Below are positions 15,069 to 21,789 of a stretch of 21,789 nt of DNA, piece after piece. Position 1 is the first letter of the stretch, and every line of letters begins with the position of its first letter. The position numbers and the translations under genes are program-made. Under the pieces are notes generated by a model. That model saw only the letters and a program-made list of their open reading frames with translations. It searched no databases and had not been told where the DNA came from. Source of the stretch: Betaproteobacteria bacterium (GTDB taxonomy: Bacteria > Pseudomonadota > Gammaproteobacteria > Burkholderiales > Casimicrobiaceae); assembly GCA_016704895.1 (NCBI GenBank), contig JADIZG010000028.1:1-21789 (forward strand), given 5' to 3'.

Positions 15069-15560
15069 TCACCCCTCCAGGATCTTCTTGTAGACGAGCG
15101 AGCCGACCCACGCCCCGGCGAGGATGCCGGAGATCGCGAGGTAGCCGCCCAGGTTCATCTCGGGCAGCAGGCCGAAGAAGGTCGACACGTTGCAGATGTA
15201 GGCCATGCGGATGCCGATGCCCATCAGCAGCCCGCCGACGGTGATCATCAGCCACTCCGAGGCGCGGCGGGGCATGCGCAGGTAGAACTCCTTCGACATC
15301 GTCGCGCCGACGAACGCGCCGAAGAGCATGCCCAGGCTGATGTAGATCTTCCAGTAGTCGCCGTGCGGCGGGAACACGATGTTCCAGAAGGGGATGCGCT
15401 GGAGATCGTCGCCCAGGACGGCCTGCGCGATCAGCCCGGTCATCATCGTCTCGCCGCCGCCCACGGTCCAGGCGCCGAGCAGCAGGAACAGGAAGATGTC
15501 CAGGACGGCGATGGCCGCCAGGGCGAAAACCGGGTCCAGGGTCTTGCGGAAGAACTCCAT
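15069..15560 (-). CDS. YeeE/YedE-family sulfur transporter, first half-size subunit
   Basis: A 163-residue membrane protein, first gene of the sulfur operon. It has about four hydrophobic segments and the family motif GGLLMGIGIRMAYICNVSTFFG with Cys123. The C-terminal half, LGGYLAISGILAGAWVGS, also fits the family. Together the two half-size proteins provide three motif Cys, the number described for the thiosulfate path in full-length YeeE. The ATG follows GGAGGGATCG, a strong ribosome site. The next gene starts five bases after its stop. Confidence 0.85.
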   Translation of the reverse strand: MEFFRKTLDPVFALAAIAVLDIFLFLLLGAWTVGGGETMMTGLIAQAVLGDDLQRIPFWNIVFPPHGDYWKIYISLGMLFGAFVGATMSKEFYLRMPRRASEWLMITVGGLLMGIGIRMAYICNVSTFFGLLPEMNLGGYLAISGILAGAWVGSLVYKKILEG

Positions 15561-15578
15561 CGATCCCTCCTCGCGGCG

Positions 15579-15595
15579 GCCCCGTCGACCGGGGC
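15579..15595. repeat. Stem-loop in the leader of the sulfur operon
   Basis: GCCCCG-TCGAC-CGGGGC forms a six-base-pair stem with a five-base loop. It is in the divergent gap, 18 bases before the start of the first YeeE/YedE gene. It could be an operator or mRNA leader structure; there is no direct evidence for either. Confidence 0.25.
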
Positions 15596-15685
15596 TCTGC
15601 TCTTCTTGTATGCTGCCGATTCTAGCGGCGTCGCCGGGGCGGGTGGTGGTAACCATTGCCAACGGGCAAGCGTGGGGGAATGAGA

Positions 15686-16024
15686 ATGAAAATCTATACC
15701 GAGATCAACGACGTGCTGGACCACATGTTCAACGCCTGCACCACGTCGCAGATCAGCGAGTTCATTCCCGAGAAGCGCGGCTTCCGCCTCCACGGCCACA
15801 GCACGACGATCTGCCTCGAGCGGGCGTTCTGGAACGTGCTCGACGACATGGCGCGCGAATCGAAGCTGTCGCTGCCGCGGCTCGTCGAGCGGGTCCACGA
15901 CGGCTGCCTGGTGGCGAACGACAAGAACATCGCCTCCTGCCTGCGCGTGATCTGCCTCAAGTACCTGAACGTCTACAGCGGCGGCGGTGTGGCGTCGCGC
16001 CCCGCGATGACGCGGGCGGCCTAG
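15686..16024 (+). CDS. Ribbon-helix-helix protein, candidate regulator of the sulfur operon
   Basis: The start at 15686 is chosen because GGGGGA lies about six bases upstream; an ATG at 15680 is possible but too close to it. The 112-residue protein has the RHH_4-type ribbon-helix-helix region: HGHSTTICLERAFWNVLDDMA (about 36-56), then LSLPRLVERVHD, and the C-terminal NIASCLRVICLKYLNV helix. RHH proteins are dimeric DNA-binding regulators. It is divergent from the sulfur operon with 125 bases between the two starts, the usual position for a local regulator. It has five Cys (18, 43, 74, 85, 90), a high number for a small RHH protein. A role in sensing reactive sulfur is inference. Confidence 0.75.
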   Translation: MKIYTEINDVLDHMFNACTTSQISEFIPEKRGFRLHGHSTTICLERAFWNVLDDMARESKLSLPRLVERVHDGCLVANDKNIASCLRVICLKYLNVYSGGGVASRPAMTRAA

Positions 16025-16028
16025 GCCG

Positions 16029-16045
16029 GGCCGCGGATCGCGGCC
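16029..16045. terminator. Candidate hairpin between convergent genes
   Basis: GGCCGCG-GAT-CGCGGCC is a seven-base-pair stem with a three-base loop, five bases after the RHH gene stop and before the aminotransferase stop. No T-tract. Confidence 0.3.
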
Positions 16046-16086
16046 ATCCGCGACGCCGCCTCGCGCGCCCTGCCGGATCCGCGCGA

Positions 16087-17421
16087 TCAGAGCGCGCCTA
16101 CCGCGGCGTCCAGGGCGTCGCCGAAGAACGCCGCGTCGTCCGCGGTCACGCACATCGGCGGGTTGATCCGCAGCACGTTCCGGTACTGACCGGAACGGCC
16201 CACGATCACGCCGCGCTCGCGCAGGCCTTCCTGCACGCGGGCAGCCGAGCCGTCGTCGGGCTCGCGCGTCGCGCGGTCGCGCACGAACTCGATGCCGCGC
16301 ATCAGTCCCCTGCCGCGCACCTGCCCGACGCGCGGGTGGGTCGCCGCGCGCTCGAGCGCGCGGCCGAACAGGGTGCCGACCTCGAGCGCGTTGCGCTGCA
16401 TGCCCTCGTCCGCGATGACGCGCAGCACGGCGCGTCCGGCGGCGCAGGCCATCGGGTTCGCGCCGTAGGTGTTGAAGAACTTGCGCTGCGCCATCGACTC
16501 GGCGACGTCGCGGCGCACGACCAGCGCGGCGAGCGGGAAGCCGTTGCCGATGCCCTTCGACAGCACGACCGCGTCGGGGACGACGCCGTCCTGCTCGAAG
16601 CACCAGTAGGTCTCGCCGGTCCGGCCGAAGCCGGTCTGCACCTCGTCGACGACGAGCAGCCCGCCCGCGGCGCGCACGATCTCGGCGGCGCGGCGCAGGT
16701 AGCCCGGCGGCATCGGGATCACGCCGCCGTAGCCCTGGATCGGCTCGACGAGCATGCCCGCGACCGCGCCGCTGGTCGACGAGTCGATGACGCGGCGGAG
16801 GTCGTCGAGGTAGCCGTCGACGCGGTCGCCGTACGCGCCGCGGTAGAGGTCCGGGTTGTGCGCGTGCACGTAGCCGGGCGCGCCGGCGATCGGCTGGCGG
16901 CAGAGCGCGAGGCCGCTCGCGGTCATCGCGCCGAAGTGCAGCCCGTGGTACGAGTTGCGCAGCGCCAGCACGTCGAAGTTCCCGGTGTGCAACCGTGCGA
17001 CCAGAACGGCCAGGTCGACGGCCTCGGCGCCGCTGTTGACCGGATGCACGACCCAGTCGTGGCCGGCCGGGAACGTCGCGACGAGCTCCTCGGCGAACTG
17101 CGCCGGCCCCGGGTGGTAGTACATCGTCGTCACGTGCTGGATTGCGCGCATCTGCGACTCGATGGCGGCGTTGACGCGTGGGTGGTCGTAGCCCACGCTG
17201 ATGCAGAGGTTCTGCGCGAGGCAGTCGAGGTAGCGCTTGCCGTCGGCGTCCCAGACGTGGGCGCCCTTGCCACGGGCGAGCAGCAGCGGCCGCTCGAATG
17301 CGGTGAACGTGCGCAGCGACGGCGCGAGGAACCGCTCGCGTCGCGCGGCGGTGCGCGCGTAGTCCCAGTCGAGCGGCGGCACGTCGGCGGCGAGGCCGGG
17401 CGGAGTGTCGGGGGCGTTCAC
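16087..17421 (-). CDS. Class III (AGXT2-like) PLP aminotransferase
   Basis: A 444-residue class III aminotransferase. The PLP site is Lys289 in VVLSKGIGNGFPLAALV, and Asp259 in LLVVDEVQTGFGRTGETYW contacts the cofactor ring nitrogen. NSGAEAVDLA (129-138) binds the phosphate, and NSYHGLHFGAM follows. The pattern of MYYHPGPAQFAEEL and NFDVLALRNSYHG resembles alanine-glyoxylate aminotransferase 2 and related beta-amino-acid transaminases, so glyoxylate or pyruvate may be an acceptor; the amino donor cannot be read from the sequence. The start is a GTG. The gene is downstream of the solute-binding protein gene on the same strand with a 134-base gap, so co-transcription is uncertain. Confidence 0.85.
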   Translation of the reverse strand: MNAPDTPPGLAADVPPLDWDYARTAARRERFLAPSLRTFTAFERPLLLARGKGAHVWDADGKRYLDCLAQNLCISVGYDHPRVNAAIESQMRAIQHVTTMYYHPGPAQFAEELVATFPAGHDWVVHPVNSGAEAVDLAVLVARLHTGNFDVLALRNSYHGLHFGAMTASGLALCRQPIAGAPGYVHAHNPDLYRGAYGDRVDGYLDDLRRVIDSSTSGAVAGMLVEPIQGYGGVIPMPPGYLRRAAEIVRAAGGLLVVDEVQTGFGRTGETYWCFEQDGVVPDAVVLSKGIGNGFPLAALVVRRDVAESMAQRKFFNTYGANPMACAAGRAVLRVIADEGMQRNALEVGTLFGRALERAATHPRVGQVRGRGLMRGIEFVRDRATREPDDGSAARVQEGLRERGVIVGRSGQYRNVLRINPPMCVTADDAAFFGDALDAAVGAL

Positions 17422-17555
17422 GGCGCGCTCCTCGGGCGTGCGGCGAGGCTCGCCGCATCGGAAACTCTAGCGGACGACCGGGTCATGCGGGCGGCCGTCG
17501 GCCCGCTGGCCCCAACGATTCGCCGTGCTGGCACCACCGACGCCGCGCTCGTGCG

Positions 17556-19364
17556 CTAACGCCTGGGTGTCGTCGTCACGTCGAGCAGGTGGTAGGGCAG
17601 GTTCAGGTAGGGGTGCGGCACGAAGCCCTGCACGGTCGGCGCCATCAGGTAGACGTCGTCCGCGCTGGGCAGCACGCGCGCAGGGGCGTGCGCGTCGAGC
17701 AGGTCGGTCAGGCGGCGGAAGTGCGGCGCGCGCTCGGGGCCCGCGCGCATCAGGCGCAGGCGCTCGAACGTCGCGTCGTAGTCGGCCGACGCATAGCACG
17801 AGAGGTTCACCGTGCCGATGTGCGGGCTGTAGAAGTTCTCCATCGCGGACACGCCGTCCGGCGCGCCGCCGCCGAAGTCCATCGTCGTCAGCTGGTGCTT
17901 GCAGGCGCTCATGCGCTTCAGCCGCTCGCCGGGCGGCATCGTGTCGAACTCGACGCGCACGCCGATGCGGTCGAAGCTCCGCTTCATGAACTCGGCGATG
18001 CGGCGGCCGGTCGACGTCGTGCTGACGATCATGCGCACGGCGAGCGGCGACCCGTCGGGGTTGGCGCGCATCCCATCGGCGCCGCGCCTGTAGCCGAACC
18101 GGTCGAGCAGCGCGTTGGCGGTCGCGGGATCGAACGCGTTCGGGTTCCGGTAGGCGGGGTCGTATCCGACGATGTCGGGGCCGATCAGGTGCTGCTGCGC
18201 GTAGCCGAGCCCCTGGTCGAACGTGCGCGTCCACTCGCGGTCGTCGAACGACATCGCCACCGCGCGGCGCAGCGCGACCTTCGGCGGCTCGAATCCCCCG
18301 ACGACGGGATCGCGCACGTTGAACATCATCAGGAAGTACCCCTGCGACCGTGCGCGCGCGGGCTTCACGCCGGCGGACCTGAGCGCGGGCTTGAGCTCGG
18401 TCCCGTCGAACGCCACCGGGGGCTCGACGAACGCGATGAAGTCGACTTCGCGCTGCTGAAGCGCGAGCACCGCGGTCGACGCTTCGGGAATGCGCGTCAT
18501 CTCGACGCGATCGACGGCGGGCACGGACGCGCTGCGCATCGTCCGCAGCACCGGGTCGTCGGGCTTCGCGTCCGTCGCGAACGCGGTCCACGGAAGCCGC
18601 TTGAACGAAGGATTGCGCACCAGCGTCAACCGCGTCCCCGGCTGGAAGCGCTCGGCGAGGTAGGGGCCGCTCCCGATCGGCCGGCGTGCGAACTCCGCGC
18701 CTTCCGCCTCGACGACTTCGCGCGGGACGGCGCTCCAGCCCGTAGGCGAGGTTGTAGACGAACGTCGGGTCAGGCGCGTGAGGCGCACCTGCAGCGTTCG
18801 CGCGTCGAGCGCCTTCAATCCCGCGATCGGCGCGGCGTAGTCGAGCCCGCGCTTCTCGCGCCGGGCGGCGCCGACGAGCTCGTCGAGCCCTTCGATCAGC
18901 CCCTCGAAGTTCGCGAAGCTCATCGAGATGTTCGCCGGATCGGCGATCCGCTGCGCGCTGTAGACGAAGTCCTGCGCGACGAGCTCGCGCGCTTTGCCGC
19001 CGAACGCCGGGTGCGGCGCGAACAGGAGCCCGGGGCGGATGCGCAGCGTGTAGGTGCGTCCGTCGGCCGACATCTGGGGCAGCGCCTCCGCCGCGTAGGG
19101 GATCAGCTTGACCGGGCGCGCGAGATAGTCGTAGGTGAGGAGCTGGTGGTAGAGCGGTCCGATCGTGTTGAGCGTCGACAGGCTGCCCGCGCGCGCCGGG
19201 TCGAGCACCTCGACGTCGGCGAGCATCTGCAGGCGCAGCGTCTTCTCCGCGGCGAGCGCGGCGGGCGAGACGAGCGCCGCGACGGCGATCGCCGCAACGA
19301 GTCGGGTAGCGCGCGAAACGACCGCGGATGCGCGGCGGCTCGCGCCCGTCGCTTCCGCGGTCAT
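17556..19364 (-). CDS. Family-5 ABC transporter substrate-binding protein (peptide/opine type)
   Basis: A 602-residue periplasmic receptor of the DppA/OppA family, with a signal peptide ending near SPAALAAE (residue about 39) and an unusually long basic start before it. Characteristic stretches include VLDPARAGSLSTLNTIGPLY near the N-terminus, LRIRPGLLFAPHP, GSGPYLAERFQPGTRLTLVRN and AVAMSFDDREW. Ligand class (peptide, opine or other) cannot be told. No permease or ATPase genes are adjacent, so the partners must be elsewhere. Between about 18739 and 18774 the annotated frame reads RRSSTTSPT-like residues, while the next frame reads PDPTFVYNLAYG, a normal family sequence. Two compensating single-base indels probably scramble about twelve residues. 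Confidence 0.87.
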   Translation of the reverse strand: MTAEATGASRRASAVVSRATRLVAAIAVAALVSPAALAAEKTLRLQMLADVEVLDPARAGSLSTLNTIGPLYHQLLTYDYLARPVKLIPYAAEALPQMSADGRTYTLRIRPGLLFAPHPAFGGKARELVAQDFVYSAQRIADPANISMSFANFEGLIEGLDELVGAARREKRGLDYAAPIAGLKALDARTLQVRLTRLTRRSSTTSPTGWSAVPREVVEAEGAEFARRPIGSGPYLAERFQPGTRLTLVRNPSFKRLPWTAFATDAKPDDPVLRTMRSASVPAVDRVEMTRIPEASTAVLALQQREVDFIAFVEPPVAFDGTELKPALRSAGVKPARARSQGYFLMMFNVRDPVVGGFEPPKVALRRAVAMSFDDREWTRTFDQGLGYAQQHLIGPDIVGYDPAYRNPNAFDPATANALLDRFGYRRGADGMRANPDGSPLAVRMIVSTTSTGRRIAEFMKRSFDRIGVRVEFDTMPPGERLKRMSACKHQLTTMDFGGGAPDGVSAMENFYSPHIGTVNLSCYASADYDATFERLRLMRAGPERAPHFRRLTDLLDAHAPARVLPSADDVYLMAPTVQGFVPHPYLNLPYHLLDVTTTPRR

Positions 19365-19425
19365 CCCCGCGCCGCTCCCGCGTGCCGGCAGGCCGCGTCG
19401 AACGCGACCGGCCGCCGGCGGAGGG

Positions 19426-20388
19426 TCACTTGACCAGCCCGAGCATCTTCGCCGAATTCATGTAGTCGGCGGTGCGCTCCTTCATGAACGCCGGGACCTT
19501 GTCGTAAGGGACGTCGATCACCTCGAAACCGCCGTCGACCATCTTCTTGCGCAACTCGGGATCCTTGTTGAGCGCTTCCATCATGTCCGACACCTGCTTT
19601 CGTACCGCCTCGGGCGTCGACTTCGGCACCGCGACGCCACGGTACGCGCCGTCCATCCAGTCGACACCGAGCTCGCGGAACGTCGGCACGTCGGGGAACT
19701 GCGGCACGCGCTCGCGCGTGGCGACCGCCAGCATCCGCATCCTGCCCTTCTGCTGGATCGCGAGCGTCGTGTACGACATCGTCGCGGCGACGTGGCCGCC
19801 CAGCACCGACGCCACGAGGTCGCCGGTGCCCTTGAACGGCACGTACTCGGTCTTGATCCCGAACTCGCGGTTGAGCCGGGCGTGGGCGACGTGGTTGGCG
19901 GAATAGAGCGCCGATCCCGCGATCGACAGCTTCCCCGGATCCGCCTTCGCCGCCTTGATGAAATCCTGGAACGTCTTGAACGGGCTGTCCGCGGGGACGA
20001 GCAGCGCATCCGGCGTGTAGTGGAACCAGTACACCGACGTCATGTCGTCCGTCTTGTAGGCGACCGAGCCCTCGAGCGGCTGCAGCACGACGTGCGGCAG
20101 GTTGATGCCGGCGATCGTGTAGCCGTCGCCGGGCAGCGAATTGAGCTGCTGCCAGACCAGCGCACCGCCGCCGCCCGCGCGGTTGACGACGACCATCTCC
20201 TGCTTGAATTTCTGCGAGAACACCTGCTGCTGCAGGCGTGCGACGACGTCCGACTCGCCGCCGGCGACGAACGGGATCAGGTACTGGATCGACTTCTCCG
20301 GATAGCCGGCGGCGAACGTCGGCGACGACGTGGCCGCGAAGAGCGCGACGAGGGCCGGCAGGAGCCGGGCGATGCGTGATGGCGTCAT
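19426..20388 (-). CDS. Tripartite tricarboxylate transporter receptor (Bug family)
   Basis: A 320-residue periplasmic solute receptor of the Bug/TctC family, which is greatly expanded in Burkholderiales. It has a signal peptide (LLPALVALFAATSSPTFAA), then the hallmark YPEKSIQYLIPFVAGGESDVVAR, VVVNRAGGGGALVWQQL and FPDVPTFRELGVDW. GGAGGAGA precedes the ATG. No TctA or TctB membrane genes are nearby, which is common for Bug proteins. The ligand, usually a small carboxylate, is not predictable. It lies 114 bases downstream of the SDR gene and may serve the same pathway. Confidence 0.92.
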   Translation of the reverse strand: MTPSRIARLLPALVALFAATSSPTFAAGYPEKSIQYLIPFVAGGESDVVARLQQQVFSQKFKQEMVVVNRAGGGGALVWQQLNSLPGDGYTIAGINLPHVVLQPLEGSVAYKTDDMTSVYWFHYTPDALLVPADSPFKTFQDFIKAAKADPGKLSIAGSALYSANHVAHARLNREFGIKTEYVPFKGTGDLVASVLGGHVAATMSYTTLAIQQKGRMRMLAVATRERVPQFPDVPTFRELGVDWMDGAYRGVAVPKSTPEAVRKQVSDMMEALNKDPELRKKMVDGGFEVIDVPYDKVPAFMKERTADYMNSAKMLGLVK

Positions 20389-20502
20389 GGTCTCTCCTCC
20401 TTGCGTGACGGTTCCGGGGGGGCGGGTGCGAGGGGTCGCCCCGATGCTAATCGATGCTGCGCTGCGTCGGCCAGCGGACACGGCGCGCGCCTTCGGGGGG
20501 CA

Positions 20503-21285
20503 TCAGACGATGACCGAGGTCTGCGCGATGCCGGCGTCCACGAGCACGTGCTGGCCTGTCATCCCGTCGCTGTCGTCGGCGGCGAGGAACAGCGTCGCCC
20601 GTGCCACGTGACCGGCGTCGAGACGGATCTTCAGGCACTGGGCGTCGAGGAACTGCCGGTCGGCGGCGGGGTCGCGGTGCAGCGCGGTCTGGCGCTCGGT
20701 GACGATCGCTCCGGGCACGACCGCGTTGATGCGGATGTTGCGCGGGCCAAGCTCGCGCGCCAGCGTTCGCGTGAGGCCGAGGATCCCGGCCTTGGCGGTC
20801 GTGTACCCGACGAGGTTGGGTCGTCCGCGCATCCAGCTCACCGACCCCATGTTGACGACGGCCCCGCCGCCGGCGTCGACCATGCCCGGCGCGACCGCCT
20901 GGATCGCGAAGAAATAGTGCTTGAGGTTGAGCGCGATCCGGTCGTCCCAGAACTCGGGCGTCACGTCCTCCATCGCGTGCCGATCGTCGCGGCCCGCGTT
21001 GTTGACTAGCACGCGCACGGGCCCCAGCTCGGCGACCCGCTCTTCGAGCAGCGCCTGGTAGGCGACGGCATCGCGCACGTCGCACGCCGCGTACCACGGG
21101 CGAGGGTGACCGGCGGCCACGATCTCGTCGATCAGCGCCGCACCGCCGTCCTCGCGCGTGCCGCAGAAGGCGACGCGCGAGCCCTGCGCGGCGAACGCAC
21201 GCACGAGCTCCGCGCCGATCCCGGAGCTTCCGCCGGAGACGAAGACGACCCGGTCGCGCAGCGACGGATAGAGGGCGTAGGTCAT
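20503..21285 (-). CDS. SDR-family NAD(P)-dependent oxidoreductase
   Basis: A classical short-chain dehydrogenase of 260 residues. The cofactor motif is VSGGSSGIGAE (GxxxGxG at 18-24), followed by NNAG (95-98), the catalytic Ser148 in NMGSVSW and the YTTAK pair Tyr161/Lys165, and a PGAIVTERQT loop. The C-terminus GMTGQHVLVDAGIAQ is normal. Preferred start is the ATG at 21285 with GGAG upstream; a GTG at 21300 overlapping the previous stop as GTGA would add five residues. It is close behind the Gfo/Idh/MocA gene and probably co-transcribed. Such pairs often oxidise sugars or polyols, but the substrate is unknown. Confidence 0.9.
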   Translation of the reverse strand: MTYALYPSLRDRVVFVSGGSSGIGAELVRAFAAQGSRVAFCGTREDGGAALIDEIVAAGHPRPWYAACDVRDAVAYQALLEERVAELGPVRVLVNNAGRDDRHAMEDVTPEFWDDRIALNLKHYFFAIQAVAPGMVDAGGGAVVNMGSVSWMRGRPNLVGYTTAKAGILGLTRTLARELGPRNIRINAVVPGAIVTERQTALHRDPAADRQFLDAQCLKIRLDAGHVARATLFLAADDSDGMTGQHVLVDAGIAQTSVIV

Positions 21286-21296
21286 CGTCGGCTCCG

Positions 21297-21789
21297 TCAC
21301 CAGCCGGCGGGCAGGATCTCGCTCAGCGCGACCGGCCGCCCTTCGTCGATGCTCCGGTGGGCGGCGAGGCCGGTGGCGACCGCCCGCAGGCCTTCCTCGA
21401 AGCGGAATCTCAGCTGGCTTGCCTTCGCGCACCGCCTCGGCGAAACGCAGGTGCTCGATGTACGACGCGCCGAAGTGCTGGCCGGGATACCGGATGTTCG
21501 TGTCCCAGACGCGCCGGACCGAGACGCCCCGGCCCGTGCCCGAGGGCTCGCCCCAGACCTCGCGCCGGCCCCAGTCCGCGCGCCTGCCGTAGCGCAGCGT
21601 CAGCGACGGAAGCAGCGACTCGATCTTCCCCTCGTCGCCGACGATCGTCAGGTGCTCGCTGTCGACCGAGTTCTCCGCGTACATGCACAGCTCCAGCATC
21701 GCGCGCGCGCCGCTGCCGTACTCGACGATCACGTAGGCGCTGTCGAGGATGTCGGGCGTGCGGCCCCCGTAGCGCTCGTCGAGGTGGTT
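21297..21789 (-). CDS. Gfo/Idh/MocA-family oxidoreductase, C-terminal part (frameshifted, runs off window)
   Basis: The C-terminal domain of a Gfo/Idh/MocA oxidoreductase enters from the right edge; the N-terminal Rossmann domain is outside. Visible are YVIVEYGSGARAMLELCMYA, HLTIVGDEGKIESLLPSLTL and HFGASYIEHLRFAEAVREGK. After that the frame changes: the expected C-terminus, LRFRFEEGLRAVATGLAAH and SIDEGRPVALSEILPAGW, is in a different frame and ends at the TGA at 21297-21299. A loss of two bases (or gain of one) near 21416-21420 explains it. The stop overlaps a possible GTG start of the SDR gene. Substrate unknown; members act on sugars, inositols and related compounds. Confidence 0.8.

Noticed and set aside
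15686..16024. RHH gene as an antitoxin of a toxin-antitoxin pair
   Set aside because: No small toxin gene follows; the next gene is a convergent aminotransferase, and the RHH_4-type sequence is not an antitoxin form I recognise.
15379..17559. 726-codon + strand ORF
   Set aside because: It spans two convergent real genes and the divergent promoter gap and has only low-complexity Arg/Ala/Val sequence.
17589..19433. 614-codon + strand ORF opposite the solute-binding protein
   Set aside because: Antisense shadow of a well-supported family-5 binding protein.

Overview
The window is very GC-rich, with G/C at most third codon positions. Gene content and order point to a betaproteobacterium near the Burkholderiales. 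The reasons are the psd-pssA-leuA order, a Bug-type tripartite tricarboxylate receptor, and malate synthase A next to a mod operon. I see no rRNA, tRNA, CRISPR array, insertion sequence or phage gene. Nearly all of the window is coding, and no gene-free stretch exceeds 300 bases.

Region 1 (1-5364, + strand) holds the end of a small membrane protein, psd and pssA (phosphatidylethanolamine synthesis), a short Leu-rich ORF that may be a leader peptide, and two different 2-isopropylmalate synthases in tandem (type-2 LeuA, then type-1 LeuA). Both leuA genes are broken by several small indels although each segment is otherwise well conserved. This is either sequence error or very recent decay.

Region 2 (5375-8352, - strand) is modE-modA-modB-modC, a molybdate ABC importer with a short ModE regulator. 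A perfect 10-bp inverted repeat sits in the modE-modA gap. Region 3 (8405-10143, + strand) is malate synthase A behind a perfect 10-bp inverted repeat that probably acts as an operator.

Region 4 (10226-15560, - strand) is the most interesting part. It is a tightly packed operon of twelve genes that looks like a sulfur uptake and relay system. The order is two half-size YeeE/YedE transporters, a TusA-like carrier, three very small membrane proteins (one ending in Gly-Gly-Cys), a membrane-anchored rhodanese-like protein without catalytic Cys, two DsrE-like proteins, a 61-aa protein, an exported active-type rhodanese and an exported cytochrome c. Start and stop codons overlap or nearly touch through most of it. 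A divergent ribbon-helix-helix protein with five Cys (15686-16024) is a candidate regulator. The individual families are known from sulfur metabolism. I do not recognise this whole assembly, nor the small GGC-ending protein, as a described system.

Region 5 (16087-21789, - strand) holds a class III aminotransferase, a family-5 ABC solute-binding protein, a Bug-type receptor, an SDR dehydrogenase and the end of a Gfo/Idh/MocA oxidoreductase that runs off the window. It looks like a catabolic or uptake neighbourhood of unknown substrate.
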